Source: Rotaria sordida (lineage: Eukaryota > Rotifera > Eurotatoria > Philodinida > Philodinidae). From it: DNA of 64,000 nt. The notes under the pieces are model-generated. The model did not search any database. It was not told the DNA's origin and was given only the letters and a program-made list of their open reading frames with translations. The translations under genes were made by a program, and so were the position numbers. The stretch covers positions 82,791 to 146,790 of the forward strand of contig CAJNOL010000340.1 in NCBI GenBank assembly GCA_905250125.1, read 5' to 3'. Of the stretch, positions 25,201 through 37,000 are shown piece by piece; within the stretch, counting starts at the first letter, position 1; each line of letters opens with the position of its first letter.

Positions 25201-25783
25201 ATGCTACCTCTCTTTTTCTTTTGCACTATCTTTATTGAATGTGTCACCCTTCATAAACTTATTGCACAATCTTATTTTAAAGATATAAAGAGAAGAAAAT
25301 CAATTATAAAAATGATTTCAGTTAGATATATGAAAATTTTATTGAAATTCATTTGTGATGATTCTTTTCTCTTTATTGTCTTAAACAAATAACTTATTGT
25401 AAAAACATCATTTTTAAGAATATTTCTATAATATATTATATGTATATGAAATAAAAATTTTCTTTATAGAGGCCGAGAATCAGTGAATAACAATCTTTTA
25501 TCATCAGGTGATATTTCTCAACATACTTATGATTCGTAAGTAATAATTATTGATTAAGTTATTTTATTTTATACTTTTTTTTCATTTATTAGTTTATGGA
25601 AATCTCAAGCTGGTAAAGGTAAGTTTGAATTGTGTTTTTTTTTACAAAAAAAGAAAAATACGAAAGTGATATTTTTTTCTGCTTTATATAGGTGCTGAGT
25701 TACGACGACCACTAACAGCTGATTCGGCTAAAACTTCGATACTAGATTCTGATGATAATCAAGATGAAGGAGAGTCGAATTAA
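16274..25783 (+). CDS. DZIP1: DZIP1 (DAZ-interacting zinc finger protein 1 / Iguana)
   Basis: About 20 exons encoding roughly 800 residues (human DZIP1: 867). The N-terminus has the family signature: KRSEKIDWRRIG, then AVDVDRIARDMDFQALQDN across the first junctions. A single C2H2 finger follows in the exon starting about 17122 (CPVC, then HIKRRH). Coiled-coil exons run to about 18975 and resume at 23610. The region at 23800-24045 (YCPSLVERLKDNPKVLTKYR) belongs to the conserved DZIP1 core. The tail is low-complexity, rich in Thr, Ser and Asp, ending in DEGESN. DZIP1 acts at the ciliary basal body and transition zone, in ciliogenesis and Hedgehog signalling. Introns of about 1.0 kb (17309-18342) and 4.6 kb (18976-23609) are exceptions among very short ones; the larger holds a MULE and further repeats. 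Small exons between 24850 and 25620 are the least certain. Confidence 0.9.
17309..18342 (+). other. Long DZIP1 intron, no feature recognised
   Basis: One kilobase between the zinc-finger/coiled-coil exon and the exon beginning AVDEEKIRD. I see no convincing inverted repeat or transposon ends. An open frame at 17702-18007 lacks coding character and is probably chance. Confidence 0.4.
19012..19020. repeat. Left target-site duplication of the MULE
   Basis: ATTAATATC directly before the element; the copy after the right end is ATTAATATG (8 of 9 identical). Nine base pairs is the usual duplication length for Mutator-like elements. Confidence 0.75.
19215..19939. mobile_element. Nested TTAA-flanked inverted-repeat element (MITE-like)
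   Basis: TTAA at 19211-19214 and 19940-19943 flanks ends that are inverted copies (GGCCTTCCCCCCTCAAAAAA on the left; reverse complement of the right end GGCCTTCTCCCCCTCAAAAA). TTAA duplication is typical of piggyBac-type insertion. Inside is a second, longer palindrome: about 19450-19560 (with TGCAGTGCAGTACAGAGTCC) pairs with about 19670-19775. No transposase is seen. It sits within the left terminal repeat region of the MULE and is therefore younger than that insertion. Confidence 0.75.
20364..22051 (+). pseudogene. MULE transposase pseudogene (FAR1/FLYWCH-like finger, MULE core, SWIM finger)
   Basis: Plus-strand remains in several frames. 20364-20693 gives an acidic start and a zinc-finger-like domain (WSRYYCNKGHDG, YRCNQ, KQCDAAIYLYY, then, after a frame change, NEHDHTY). 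20700-21071 gives a helical linker ending in a stop. 21069-21510 gives the MULE core (ATYKLNWHDFPVLIVGTT, LIVDGSGAIRNV, CWAHMRRNM). Fragments up to 22051 include a SWIM finger (CNCL, then FICKHVIGM) and a basic KRKRGRPRK tail. At least three frame changes and an in-frame stop just before the SWIM finger show it is dead. The position where related MULEs usually have their first catalytic Asp (before ATYKL) reads Gly here. Confidence 0.85.
22293..22301. repeat. Right target-site duplication of the MULE
   Basis: ATTAATATG directly after the terminal GGGAGCC, matching ATTAATATC at 19012-19020 at eight of nine positions. Confidence 0.75.
22314..22953. repeat. MITE-like element with GTAGTTGCAAAAAG ends
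   Basis: GTAGTTGCAAAAAGTTC at 22314 is repeated in inverted orientation at 22936-22954 (GAACCTTTTTGCAACTAC). Length is about 640 bp. The interior has no recognised coding content. It lies just right of the MULE in the same DZIP1 intron. Confidence 0.65.
23010..23551. repeat. Foldback repeat, family shared with a FRY intron
   Basis: The left arm from 23010 (AGTAGCAATAGCTAAAACAA onward) pairs with the right arm ending at 23551. The same words (ACAAATC-GAGAAAA, TTGATTAGCT, AATTTCCTATCAGAAG, GATCTATCTTCA, GAAGATA-GTCGTGAAGA) recur in order at 56130-56700, so both are copies of one family. Confidence 0.75.
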
Positions 25784-26816
25784 TTTTTTTTTTTTTTAGT
25801 TTAATAACAGGCGATTGAAAAGTATTTTGAACAGATATTCGTTCATTTTTCAGACTCTTAAAGAAGCCTACAGAAACGTAAAACATTCAGTTAAAATCAA
25901 AGTTTGATGTTCCTTTCGAATATAGGTTCAAAATTTTTGTAGAACTACTGGCTTATAATTTATGAGTCGACTTTTTAGAGTCTTGCAAATTAATTTTGGA
26001 TGAACTTCAGTACGTCAAAAATTACCACTCTGACAATGTTGATGTGTATTAGCCATAGAGTCCAAATCAGTTCGAATTATGAGATAAAATTTTATTAGTA
26101 AAATATATTCAGAAACTATTTTCTTCTCGATTAATTTGAATTCTTTCTAATAAATAATTCAACAAACGTGTGATATGAGTATCCCAAGTAGAAATAAAAA
26201 TTATTTTGAAATAAAGAGAATGAAAGAGCAAATATTTCTCTATAAAAATACTATGCTACTGATCAAAGACTCGGTAATATAATGTAGGCAGTAAAGGAGA
26301 TTATTGCTGCTAAAAACATCAATTTTCTTTATCTAAACTTAATTTTTTTGCATCACTAAAAGATCGACTCATAACTCCTAAACCAAACATTCTACACAAA
26401 ATTTTGAACCTATATTTCGAAACAATACAAATTTTTTTTTCTAACCCAATGCTTCCGAATTTCTACAAGTTCCTTTAAAGAGATTGAAACATGAATGAAC
26501 ATTTTTGTCAATTCACTTTTTGATCACTCGTTTAAATGTTCTGTGTTTTCTATGTATTTCTCTACTTTTCTTTTTTATGTATATCTATATTTGTGTGTTT
26601 TTATCTATGGGTATATTTGTTAACACAGAGTTAAATATGTGTGTTTAGATTCGGTAGATTTTTATAGAAGAATTGTTTTTTGTTTTCAATAATATCGATA
26701 AATAATTATTTGTTTGAAAATAAATATTGTTTTTCTTTTCTTTGAATTTATAATAAGAAAAGAAAATTTTCAACGTATATTTATTGAAAATATTTTTTGT
26801 TTAATTGATTAGATAA
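25784..26816. other. Intergenic between DZIP1 and the WD40 gene
   Basis: About 1 kb with no gene. Most of it is one foldback repeat (25807-26532, listed separately). The last 280 bp are A+T-rich and end in an acceptor-like TTGATTAG four nucleotides before the WD40 start codon, so the WD40 promoter should lie here. Confidence 0.5.
25807..26532. repeat. Foldback repeat between DZIP1 and the WD40 gene
   Basis: The outer arms at 25807-25870 and 26470-26532 pair, and the inner block near 25920-25990 (ATAGGTTCAAAATTTTTGTA, then GAGTCGACTTTTTAG) pairs with about 26357-26425. Total about 725 bp. It is the only foldback in the window lying clearly between genes rather than in an intron. Confidence 0.75.
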
Positions 26817-29800
26817 ATGGCATTAGAATATTATTTGGAAATCAAAACTCCTAATTCAAAAGTAACTGTGATTGGAAGTAATCCAGTAAGACGTGAATTA
26901 GTACTCGGTTTTGAAGATGGATCTGTACAAACATTTGATCATGAATCAGGTCAAATTTTTTTTTCTTTTTTTTTTTTTTTTTGTTAAAAACTATATTTAT
27001 TTTTTAGGTGAACTTATTCAACATTGTTATAAGCATAGAGGATGGGTTACTGCGATATGTGCACTTCCTGAAGCTCGAGCTTTTTTTTCAAGTGGCAATG
27101 ATTCAACAGTTGTTACATATAATGGTTAATTTTACAGTCAAAATTTGTTTTCTTATTTAGAAATTTTGATTAATTATTATTTGTTTTCTTTCTTTCTAGC
27201 AATTGGTGCTGTTGTTGATAAACTAAATATCGGTTCTGTAGCTTATTCAATTTGTTTTCATTCTCGTTTAAAACAAGTTATTTTTGGTATACCCGAAGGT
27301 AAATTTCTATTAAGATAATTATTTATTGAATAAAAATTTTTTTAAAAAAACAAGGTATTCAATTTCATACATATGAATTAAATAATGTAAGTGGTCAAAT
27401 TATTCATAGTGTACCATTGTATATAATATGTGAACATGAAGATATAACAACAGGTGTATTAATGCTTGATAAATTATATTCAGTTGGTTTTGATGGAAAA
27501 TTAATTATATATGATTGTCCATTTGGTAGTTCACCATCAGTTGCAAAAAAATTAGATCATGCACATGATGCTGGAATAACATGTTTAATAGCACAAAAAA
27601 ATGCTTTAGATAATAATGAATGGTTAATGACAGGTTCATTTGATAAAACAGCAAAAGTATGGAGTCTTGATGGAAAACTTATTTTTAAATTTATTGATTT
27701 TACACAACCAGTAACAGGGTTAACTTATGTTCATGCAACGAAAACTGTTTGGATTGGTAAGAAGTATATACTTTCTGTTCTCTTTTTGGAATATTTATAT
27801 GTAGATTAAAAATCTTACGGGAGAATCTTCCCATGTAATTAATCGCTTTTGAATGTAGACTCGCTGCATAAGAGAGATCTCGTTGAGGTATTAAATATTC
27901 GACTCAGTAGCAATCTCTTCATTAACTCTCAAATACGAGAAATATAATTCTCTTCAGTATAGAGTTCATGTTCTCTGTGTCTAGCACTTTAGCAAATTGT
28001 ATCGGTCTCTTTGCATGAGAAGTCTACTAGTTCAACTATTGCTTATGGTTCCAATCAAAAAAAAAAAAAAAGTCAATTTCTATTGATTTATGTTCTAATT
28101 CGCTAATTGAAATGGCAATTAACTTTGGAAAACTTGATTGAAAACCAAATATTGAAGTTTTATAATTCAAAGGATGCAAAATCGATCCAACCAAGATTAT
28201 AAATTACTAACTACAGTACAAATCAAGGAATTGACATAGAATTCGATTGAAAATAGAAGTTAGTTTATTCTTTTTTTTTTCTAATATGTGCATCTTTCTC
28301 CAAGAAGAAAAGCATTTCTTTTTATACTACCCAAGTCCTTATTTGTATTGTAGATCGGCTTTGAAGATTCCAAATTTCTCTAAGTTGACAGATTTAACAT
28401 ATAGACACACGAAAATCTAAGTGAAATTTTATATAGAATATAGATACATTTTACTTATGAAAATGAAGGAATTGTCTTTTTTTCTCGATATGAATCGAAT
28501 TGAAATTTTCTTATTCATTTCGGCTTCTGCTCTTTACAGAGTTATAGTCGTGTTACTGAAATTTTAGCCTGTAGCATGTACTTACAAAAGAATCAAAAGA
28601 TGATATTTGAGCGTGAAATTATTAACTCAAAAGAATATTCTCTTCATGCGATATTGACTTTCATTTCAAATTCAAATATATTGTCTTCCGATTCTTTTGT
28701 ATTAGTCGTGTTCCAGACTAAAATTACAGTAAAATAGCTATAACTCTGTAAGGAAGACCTATGAGTACTTATCCTATTGGAATTTTGAATATCTCATTAG
28801 TATCTATCTTATGCAGTAAGTTCGAACTCAAAAGTAATTAATCATATCGAAACATTTCCTTGTTAATATTAATAATTATCTCGAAATTTGTTTGTATATA
28901 TTAGCTGCTGGTAATAGTTTTGCTCATGTATATGATCCAAAAAATGGTGAAAATGTATCAAGTTTTATTGGTAAAGTATTTATAGTTTTAAGAATAAAAT
29001 TTAATTTATTTGTCTTTTTTTTCTAAAAGATACGTTTCTCAATGTTGAAGATAGTGAACTTCGTTATAGTTATTTTCTTATTCTTCTTCGATATATACCA
29101 GAATTAAATATTCTTATAGCTTCAACGAATATTAAACAATGTCTTGGATGGCGTTATAATAATACGTAAGTATAATCATATTTTCTTTTTAATTGTTTGA
29201 TTAGATAGGCTTTTTATCTTAGTGGTTGTATATCATGTTTGAAAGTAAAATCACCATTAGAAAGTGTTTGTTACACGAAAAAATCACCAATATTGGTAAG
29301 AAAAAAAATATATATCTATATAATTTGCATGTTAATTATAATATTTTTATGCTTATTATAATTATCTAATTAGATGTTTACAGGAGATTCAGAAGGTGAG
29401 CTTAGATATCTAAAAACAAATATTTTATGTGTTTGTTATTTTTTTTTTGTTAACCACTAAATAAATAACATAACATAAATTATAAAATTGACTTATTTGT
29501 TTCTTTTTTTTCTTTTCTTTTATTTTTTTCTTTTATTGAAATAGGTAATGTATACAAATGGGAACAAATGCAATCGAATCAAATAATGTATTCAAGTGAA
29601 CGTTTACTAAAATTTGAGGGTAAAAAAAATTTAAGTGATGTCATGGTACAAGCTATATCATTGGGAGATACAAAAACTACTGCTAATACTAATCAGAAAA
29701 AAAATAATAATAATAAAGAATCAACCGCAAATCAAAAACGAATATCATCGGCTAATCGTATTAAAACAGTTGAAGAACGTTTACCAGCATATTATGTACG

Positions 29801-32354
29801 TTCACGTTCTGCAGCTAAATTACGTGAAAAAGAACGTGGTATTGGTGGTTATGTATCACAATATGCTCATTTACAGAAAAAAACTGATACAAATACATTA
29901 AGCAACATAACAAAAACAGCAACAGGAAAATCAATTCTTCGAATATTATTTGTTGAAAAATTTGATTTAATTATAGCAGCTAGTGAAGATAAAAATATTT
30001 ATGTTTGGGGATTTGATTTAGAAGCATTAAAAGCATTAACTACATTACGTGATCAATCAAATGAGCTTAATCAACTTCAAGAAGGTATTTATATCTTTGA
30101 TATTTCCTAGACTGAAAGGATAGAGTCTAGAAACGAAAATTCATCTGTATCTATCTATCTGTAGTTTAGTCATCATATGATAATTATGGTACGAATGAAT
30201 ACGTAGGGTGACAAAAAAAAAGGCACTCATGCATTATGATTCAAATTAATCGAGGAATAATATTCCAAGACGAAAAATATGAAATTCGTATGCACTTTGA
30301 AACGATCCTATATACTCGGTATTTCACGACCGTATTTTAGTTTATTACATAGTTCAGTATTACGTCAATATATGACGATTTACGATCATTTACAAATGTG
30401 TTTGTTCGATCTGGAACGTTTTTAGAAATGAAGATTATTGTTATTAAGCTATTGAACGGTTTGATCGATTGTTCAATAGTGTGTATATGAAGATATAATG
30501 TAATAATTATTAAGAGTTAGAGAGTCAGTCTGAACATAAGATTATAACAAACTAATATCATATTATTTGAATAATGTGATATTAACTTTTTTTTTGCAAT
30601 AGAAACAACGCTAATATTATTAATTGTAAATGACTGTATTGATTTTTATGTTATCTTTATAAATCAATATATATATAAAACATTAGTTTTATTCCAAATA
30701 TGAAGAAGACACAATAATATGAAAAATGAAAAAAATAGATCGTTCTTAATTTCAAGTTTTGTTATTTGAAATATTGAAATTTCAAGCATAAAATCTCTAA
30801 AATCACAATCTTACTATTTGTGATCGCATATCATCGATAGAATTTCAGAATTCGACATAAATCAATGTGTGTTAAAGAGAATTTTTCATTCATTATATTT
30901 AATTATGATTTGAAATTGAAATTAAAGTTTTAAGAACAATATGAAAGAACAAAAGCGAGTATAGTTACAACAGTACAACGATCGAAAAATTTGACAAAAA
31001 TTTCTATAGAAAAACTAACATTGCCCATATAAACTAAACTTAAATAGACAAATGTAGCATATTCAAAATCGGTTTTTCTTTATAAACATACAAATCAAGT
31101 TTTATATTATGAAACGAATCATTGTTATATTATCAAATCACCTCTTGTATTTATCTAATGCATTATTTAATGTACATCTGTCAGTCAGTCTAGAACCAAG
31201 TGAATTGAATCTCGATGAACGTTATTTTTTTCATTCAGAAAAAAATATTATATTATGTTTTCTTTTAATTTGGTTTTCTTTTATATAGAAGGTGCTGAAG
31301 TTGCAAATCGTGTTGTTGGTTTTACATTACGTAAAATATTTAGTGAACACGAAAGTCTTGTTACTTCATTAGCACTTGTTGATGACGTTGAATCATTTGG
31401 TGGTGTTTATTTACTTAGTTCTGGATGGGATCGACATATATATATTTGGGATTTAACTCATTTTACTCTTTTTTCAAGCTATACTAATCCAAAAGCAGAA
31501 CATATTGAAGATGGAATAACGGCAGCATCTGGAAATATTCATGATATGGATTATAGTCCAACATTGAAATATTTTGCTTATGCTTCAAGTGATATGTGTG
31601 TTTATGTTCGAAAATTTTCACCAAGAGGTTCTGAAATGGATCTTATGTATAAACTTCAAGCAAAAATTGATTCAGAAATTACTTGTGTTAAATGGAATTA
31701 TATAACAAATCAATGGGTTACTGGAATGGAAAATGGAGAAATTCGAATATGGGTGATTAACATATCATTTTCCTTTTCTTTTTTTTTTACTAAATAATAA
31801 TATTGAAATTATTTTTGTTTAGGAAACAAACGGTGAATTTAAACAAGCAATTAATGTTCGAGGAAGTATACATACAATTGCTATTGATGATGTTCAAAAA
31901 GCACTTTTAATTGGTACTCAAGATACATTAAAAGTGTTTGATATGGAAGAATATACATGTGTACAAACTAATGAAGGACATACAGATGTTATTCGGTATA
32001 GAAGTTTAAGCATAGAAATAAATTTTATTGTTTAGATTTGTTTCTTTTCAAAGAAATATTTTGTTTATTCCGGAAAGAAATCAATATATCACTGTTTCAC
32101 TTGATCGTACCATGCGTATATGGAATGCTTGGTCACCTGAACCATTTCGAAAAAAAGTCGCTGATATTGATCCGAAAATAAAATTTTCAGAAGATCTTTG
32201 GGAACAAATTCGTAATTGTGTAAAAAATTCAATTGAAGTTGAAGATGCAAATAGTATTGTTGATAAATATTTTCAAAAACAATATGAACAAAAACGTTTA
32301 TCATTGACCGATGATCCTCAACAATCACGACAAGTGTCTTTTCTTAATCCATGA
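26817..32354 (+). CDS. WD40-repeat protein, family not identified
   Basis: About 12 exons (26817-26950, 27008-27124, 27200-27299, 27354-27756, 28905-28972, 29030-29165, 29222-29297, 29373-29396, 29544-30085, 31287-31753, 31823-31996, about 32034-32354), roughly 850 residues. WD repeats occur along the whole length: GFEDGSVQTFD, SSGNDSTVVTYN, SVGFDGKLIIYD, TGSFDKTAKVWSLDG, FTGDSEGNVYKWE, AASEDKNIYVWGFD, SSGWDRHIYIWDL, MENGEIRIW and SLDRTMRIWNAW. This suggests two beta-propellers. Between them lies a basic, Asn/Lys-rich linker (about 29640-29900), and a short charged helical tail follows the last repeat. There is no signal peptide or membrane segment. Introns at 27757-28904 and 30086-31286 are long. 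Ciliary WD proteins often have this two-propeller form, but I cannot name an orthologue. The start follows an AG by four nucleotides. Confidence 0.87.
28527..28757. repeat. Small foldback repeat in a WD40-gene intron
   Basis: CTTTACAGAGTTATAG at about 28532 pairs with CTATAACTCTGTAAGG at about 28738. The pairing continues inward over AAATTTTAG and AAAAGAATC blocks. About 230 bp with 70-90 bp arms. Confidence 0.75.
30086..31286 (+). other. Long WD40-gene intron, no feature recognised
   Basis: About 1.2 kb, A+T-rich. I found no coding frame, transposon end or convincing long inverted repeat. Confidence 0.4.
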
Positions 32355-32482
32355 ACAATTTTTTTCTTTTTCTTATCTTTTGATTTCAATAAATCTCAGG
32401 AGGACGTCCGTTTTGTCTTTTCACTAGTATTTCTATTGTGCATTGCACTTTAAAAAAAGAAAATCATTTTTATAGATAAAAC
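32355..32482 (+). promoter_or_regulatory. Operon-like spacer between the WD40 and coiled-coil genes
   Basis: Only 128 bp separate the WD40 stop from the next ATG. A candidate polyadenylation signal AATAAA lies near 32389. A T-rich stretch then ends in TTTTTATAG at 32475, seven nucleotides before the ATG. This is the expected order for a poly(A) site followed by a trans-splice acceptor within a polycistronic unit. The same layout could also hide a compact promoter with a short 5' UTR intron. Confidence 0.5.
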
Positions 32483-34031
32483 ATGTCTCAAGCACATTAT
32501 GAAGCTAATCGTTTGTCATCTGAACGTCCATATACAATGAGCAGTTCAAGAAAATGTTTATTACCTTTCCGAATGAGACGACCACAAACAGCACCTGATA
32601 TTAAAATTTCACATCGATTTTCTCATCCGAATGAAGATATTGTTCGACAAATTACTCATGAACATGTTCTTGGTAAGGAGAAAAAATATGAATATTTTAT
32701 TTTTATATAACTAACTTGATTGAATAATATAAATTAAAAAAAAAACAAAACATTCAATAATTTTAGTAAAAGAAATAAATTATTTTAAGGTAAGATTGTT
32801 GTCTAGAAATATGTTTTCTTTTAAAGAATAAATGACACTTTTGCTAATTAAATATGATTTTGCACTTTATGATCACATTATTCGATGTTTAAATCAATTA
32901 ATCATGATATCATATGTATATATAAACATTTTTTCTTGCTCTATTATTCTACAGCGATTGGTGATCGTTTATTAACACAAATACAACGTAATAACGAAAA
33001 TCGAATTCAACAAACTTATCAACAATTAATTGAAGCTGAACGAATACGAATGGAAAATGAACATCGAAAAAAATCCGATGAAATAACACAAAAATGGCAA
33101 GCAGAATTAGAAGAAGAAAAAGTTAAATTACAAAAAGAACTTGATGAAGGTTTTATTAATATGGAACGTACACGTCGAGAAAGAAATCAAGTGGAAGAAC
33201 AAGCATTAATACGACGAATGAAAGATGAATGTGATCAAGCATTAGCAAGACAATGGAAACATGCTAATGAACAACTTTCTCTAGTAATAGAAGAAATAGA
33301 TTATTTTCTAATAAATTTCTATCATTCATTTAGGCAGTTAAACAAGGAGAAGATCGATTACGTGTATTGCTCGAATTGAAATATTTAGAAGAAAAAGAAC
33401 AATTTGCTCAAGAATTAATTGCCAAAAAAGATGTAAGAAAATTTTATGTTTATTGTAGAATTAGAATAATAATAATTTTTCAATAGGGTGAATATGCTGA
33501 ACAAGAATTGAAAGCTGTAGAAAAAGTAAAAGTTGAATTAACAAAAGAACATAATCAAGATATTAAAATAATCAAGGAACGACATTCACAAGAAATAGCT
33601 GAATTGAAAAATAAGTAAGAATATTTATTCTATAATTGAATCAATTTTAATTTATGTTTTTAGATTAAAATTAACTGAAGAACGTTTTCGTCGAGAATTT
33701 TCATTACGTTCTCGACTTGAAAGTGATTTTCGAGTTTGTATTCATATAACATGATTTCTCATCTGTTTATATATATATATATATATATATATACGCGTTT
33801 TTTTTATAGTTGCTTCAAACTGATTATAAACGTTTTATGGATAATAGCAATGTATTTCATTCTGATTATATGCTTAAATTGTGTCATATTGGAGAACAAA
33901 TTGGAGATGCTAAATTTGAACAAGTACTTGATCGAATATTAGCCGAATCAAATATTCAACATATTCCATCACAATCAGTTAAAACTCAAATTCATAAATC
34001 TAAACATTCTTTAAAATTACATGATAAATAA
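32483..34031 (+). CDS. Coiled-coil protein, possibly C6orf163-like
   Basis: Six exons (32483-32672, 32955-33282, about 33334-33432, 33487-33615, 33662-33734, 33809-34031), about 345 residues. The first exon is basic and Ser/Arg-rich with an RRPQTAPDIKISHRF segment. The following exons are almost continuous charged coiled coil rich in Glu, Lys, Gln and Arg (AIGDRLLTQIQRNNENRIQQ at its start). The C-terminal part (LLQTDYKRFMDNSN) is less charged. Size, overall layout and short similarities resemble vertebrate C6orf163 (329 residues), a poorly characterised coiled-coil protein; this is recall, not an alignment. There is no signal peptide or membrane helix. Position suggests possible co-transcription with the WD40 gene upstream. 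Confidence 0.75.
33768..33793. repeat. (TA)n microsatellite
   Basis: About 13 TA units in the last intron of the coiled-coil gene, next to the pyrimidine tract of the acceptor. Confidence 0.9.
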
Positions 34032-37000
34032 AAACTATTATCATTAAACCGTATTTTTATAATTTTTTTTTGTACGTTTTGTGTGTTATGTTAATAATCT
34101 CATGATTCTAACATCAGTTGATTGTGCTTATTATCTATAATGTCTTCTTCCATATTTTGTAGATATTCATTCAAAAAGTTGTTTTGTTTTTCGTATTTGT
34201 TTTATCAATACATCATAATCTAATTTATAAATAATTCAAACAGATGAATTATATGATTTCCAATGATCGTTGTTTATATTTCTCTGATGCACGTAGTGCT
34301 TAGTTTGCTCATTTTGCTGAAAATCAAAAAGGCAATAATAATATATTCGAATTTCTAGAACATTTTTGCAAGTCGAATGGTAATTCACAGAGCTTATCAG
34401 ATGCTATCATAAATAATTATTTATGATATATAGAAAATCAAGTAAAATAACATATGAATTCAGAAAATTCCGTGTCATGGGAGATGATTTTAAAAACACA
34501 CCTATGATAAATTTTCGATTCAATTTCTTGTTTTTCCTGTTATAATTAATTCAACATGGATACAGTTTAGATAATTGATTTCCAATATTTTCATGCCATT
34601 AAATACTGACTCCATTTTTGTCAACAAATTAAAGAAATAATAAATACAATCTGAAAGCTAGAATCAATCATAGAAAGACTTACAATGCGGAATAATCTAA
34701 TTGAAATGTCTGTACACAGAAGAAAGAGTATTATAAAGTGTATAACTTAAATAAGCTGGTGATCGATTAGAATCTATCCTTGATGAAGACATAGGAAAAA
34801 AAACATATTCTAGATTGTGAACTTCAATTTATTGCAGTAGTTTAACAGCATGAAACTTAATTTCAATATTAAGACAGAAATGTTAATAATATGAAAATCT
34901 ATTATAATCATAAGTTAAAGAACGACATTAATGGATTCTAAGGAGATGAGATTATTAAAATATAATACGAAAACAGAAAAAAAGTTGAACTTTATTGGTT
35001 TCTTCTACATAGAATCAGCGACATTGTTCTTTGAGTAGTGGAAAGTCAAAATGGGTATACAAACGACGTCTAGACCTACTTTCAATGTCATTCAACTCAC
35101 CTTTTGATAACTGGAGTTCATATAAAGTACCATGGGAGAGATACTCTAAAGTAACTTTCGCTGGAAAGTCAATTTTGAGAGAGCAATTTTCTAAAGGCCA
35201 CATGACTGTTATTTATTGGCACAACGCAAACCAACTACCCCAAAAAATAATGTATACTTCGTTCAAAACTTTCGAAAACTAAACTTCACATTTTTCAGAT
35301 GATTATAGGAGCTTCACGGCTCTCTGAGGAAAAAGTCCAAAACAAAATAGCTGACAACATTCATATTCAAAAACTACCCATGTTATGTAACATTTAATAA
35401 GTTTATCGAATTGCGACCTTTGCTTCAAAATGAGCAAATATTGTGAAGATTTCTTTTCTGAAATAGTTCGCTATTTTGTGATGAGATTCTTTCTGGGTGG
35501 ATAAAATGATTGTTTGTGGAGAGATAGTGATCAAAAAACAATTTCGCGTTTTGTGCATATTTCAGCGAGGTAAGGCGTGTATAGTCCTCAAGTTTCTGGA
35601 GCTCTAATGTCGAAAGTTCAACTGTCGGGGACTCAATAGTCGTAAGGGTCGTCTCTCAGAGATTCATCTGTTGGAAGCCCATTTGTCGATGAACCGATTC
35701 AAATATCCCATCCGTATCGTTTGATTAGGATATCAGCTCGAAGACAATGGAACATTGATGATTGCTATTAATTGATGTTTGTTATTGCGTGTGAAGTTAA
35801 TTGATTTTTGAATGCGTACTAAAATGGTAGTTGCAGAAACAAAGCTGTCTGCATAGATTACTATGTTCTTATCAGGAAAATTTACGTATGAAGGCTATTT
35901 GTACAATAAGGCTTTCTATAGGATTAGAGGAAAGGATGGATATGTCCATGGTTCGACATGTTTCTGTTCGAGACGTCAGCATTTTTGAAACATATTCACA
36001 GTTCTATTGGACATGTCAATACTATGATGATCTTTTAAATCATATAATAAGATTGTTCGAACGCAGGTTGATCAATGGCTAGGATACATCGGTGACTGAG
36101 ATCTATATGGCAGCAAGGAAGACTATCTTTAGCTTCTGAACACATCCAAGGAGATATATTTTATTTACCAAACATTTGCGTCCAAGATAGGCAATCATCA
36201 CAGTTTTCTGTACTTCAAACGCATTGTATGATTTATTAGTATCAAATAAATCGATCCCTTTGAATATTAGTTCACAGACGACTATGTTTTGTTCGAAAAA
36301 GAAAAGAAAATTGACACGTTTCTATTGGTGTAACTCTGATTAACAAATAAATTAGCATCCATGCTTGTCTTTAGTTTTTTCAATATTACTTTGCTGAGAT
36401 GTTTTTATGCTCACTTTTTCGTCGTATTGCTCACTCGAAACGTCAGTATCAACGCATCCAAAAGACAATACCAGCAGCATGATCATATTTCATCAACATT
36501 CACTTATCTCATCTGACTATATGTCAAAAAAATCTCAGCCTTGCCAATCAAGGCTGCAATCGCACCTTCACAAGAGGTTAATATCGACGTCCATCACAAT
36601 CAAAATCCAGAAAGACAACTAATGAAATATATTAGTTCCACTAAAGATAGCTGTCAAGTAACCAATGGCGTGCCAAAAAATTTCACACAATTTTCAATGT
36701 CATTGACAATTATATTGAACTTCATAAGTCATCATACATATTTCATATCTACATTTGCAGACACGAACTCTTTTGTCTAAGTATATTTTTTCCACAAATC
36801 ACGCTATCCAAAGGTAATTGCATCCAATTCGAAAGATGTTTTCTCACCAAAACAAAGAACCATTCAACTGCAAAGTAGCGAAATGCTTTACTTTCCAATC
36901 AGAGCAATCAATGGGAAATTTTCGGCAGTTTTCGATAGAGATTTTGGTCTTCCAAGCACCATAAATCCCTTAACGTCGAGACTCTGCCTCCTTAAACCTC

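Noticed and set aside
26817..32354. Assignment of the WD40 gene to WDR49/CFAP337 or another named ciliary protein
   Set aside because: The WD repeats are clear, but no diagnostic segment outside them could be matched; naming it would be a guess.
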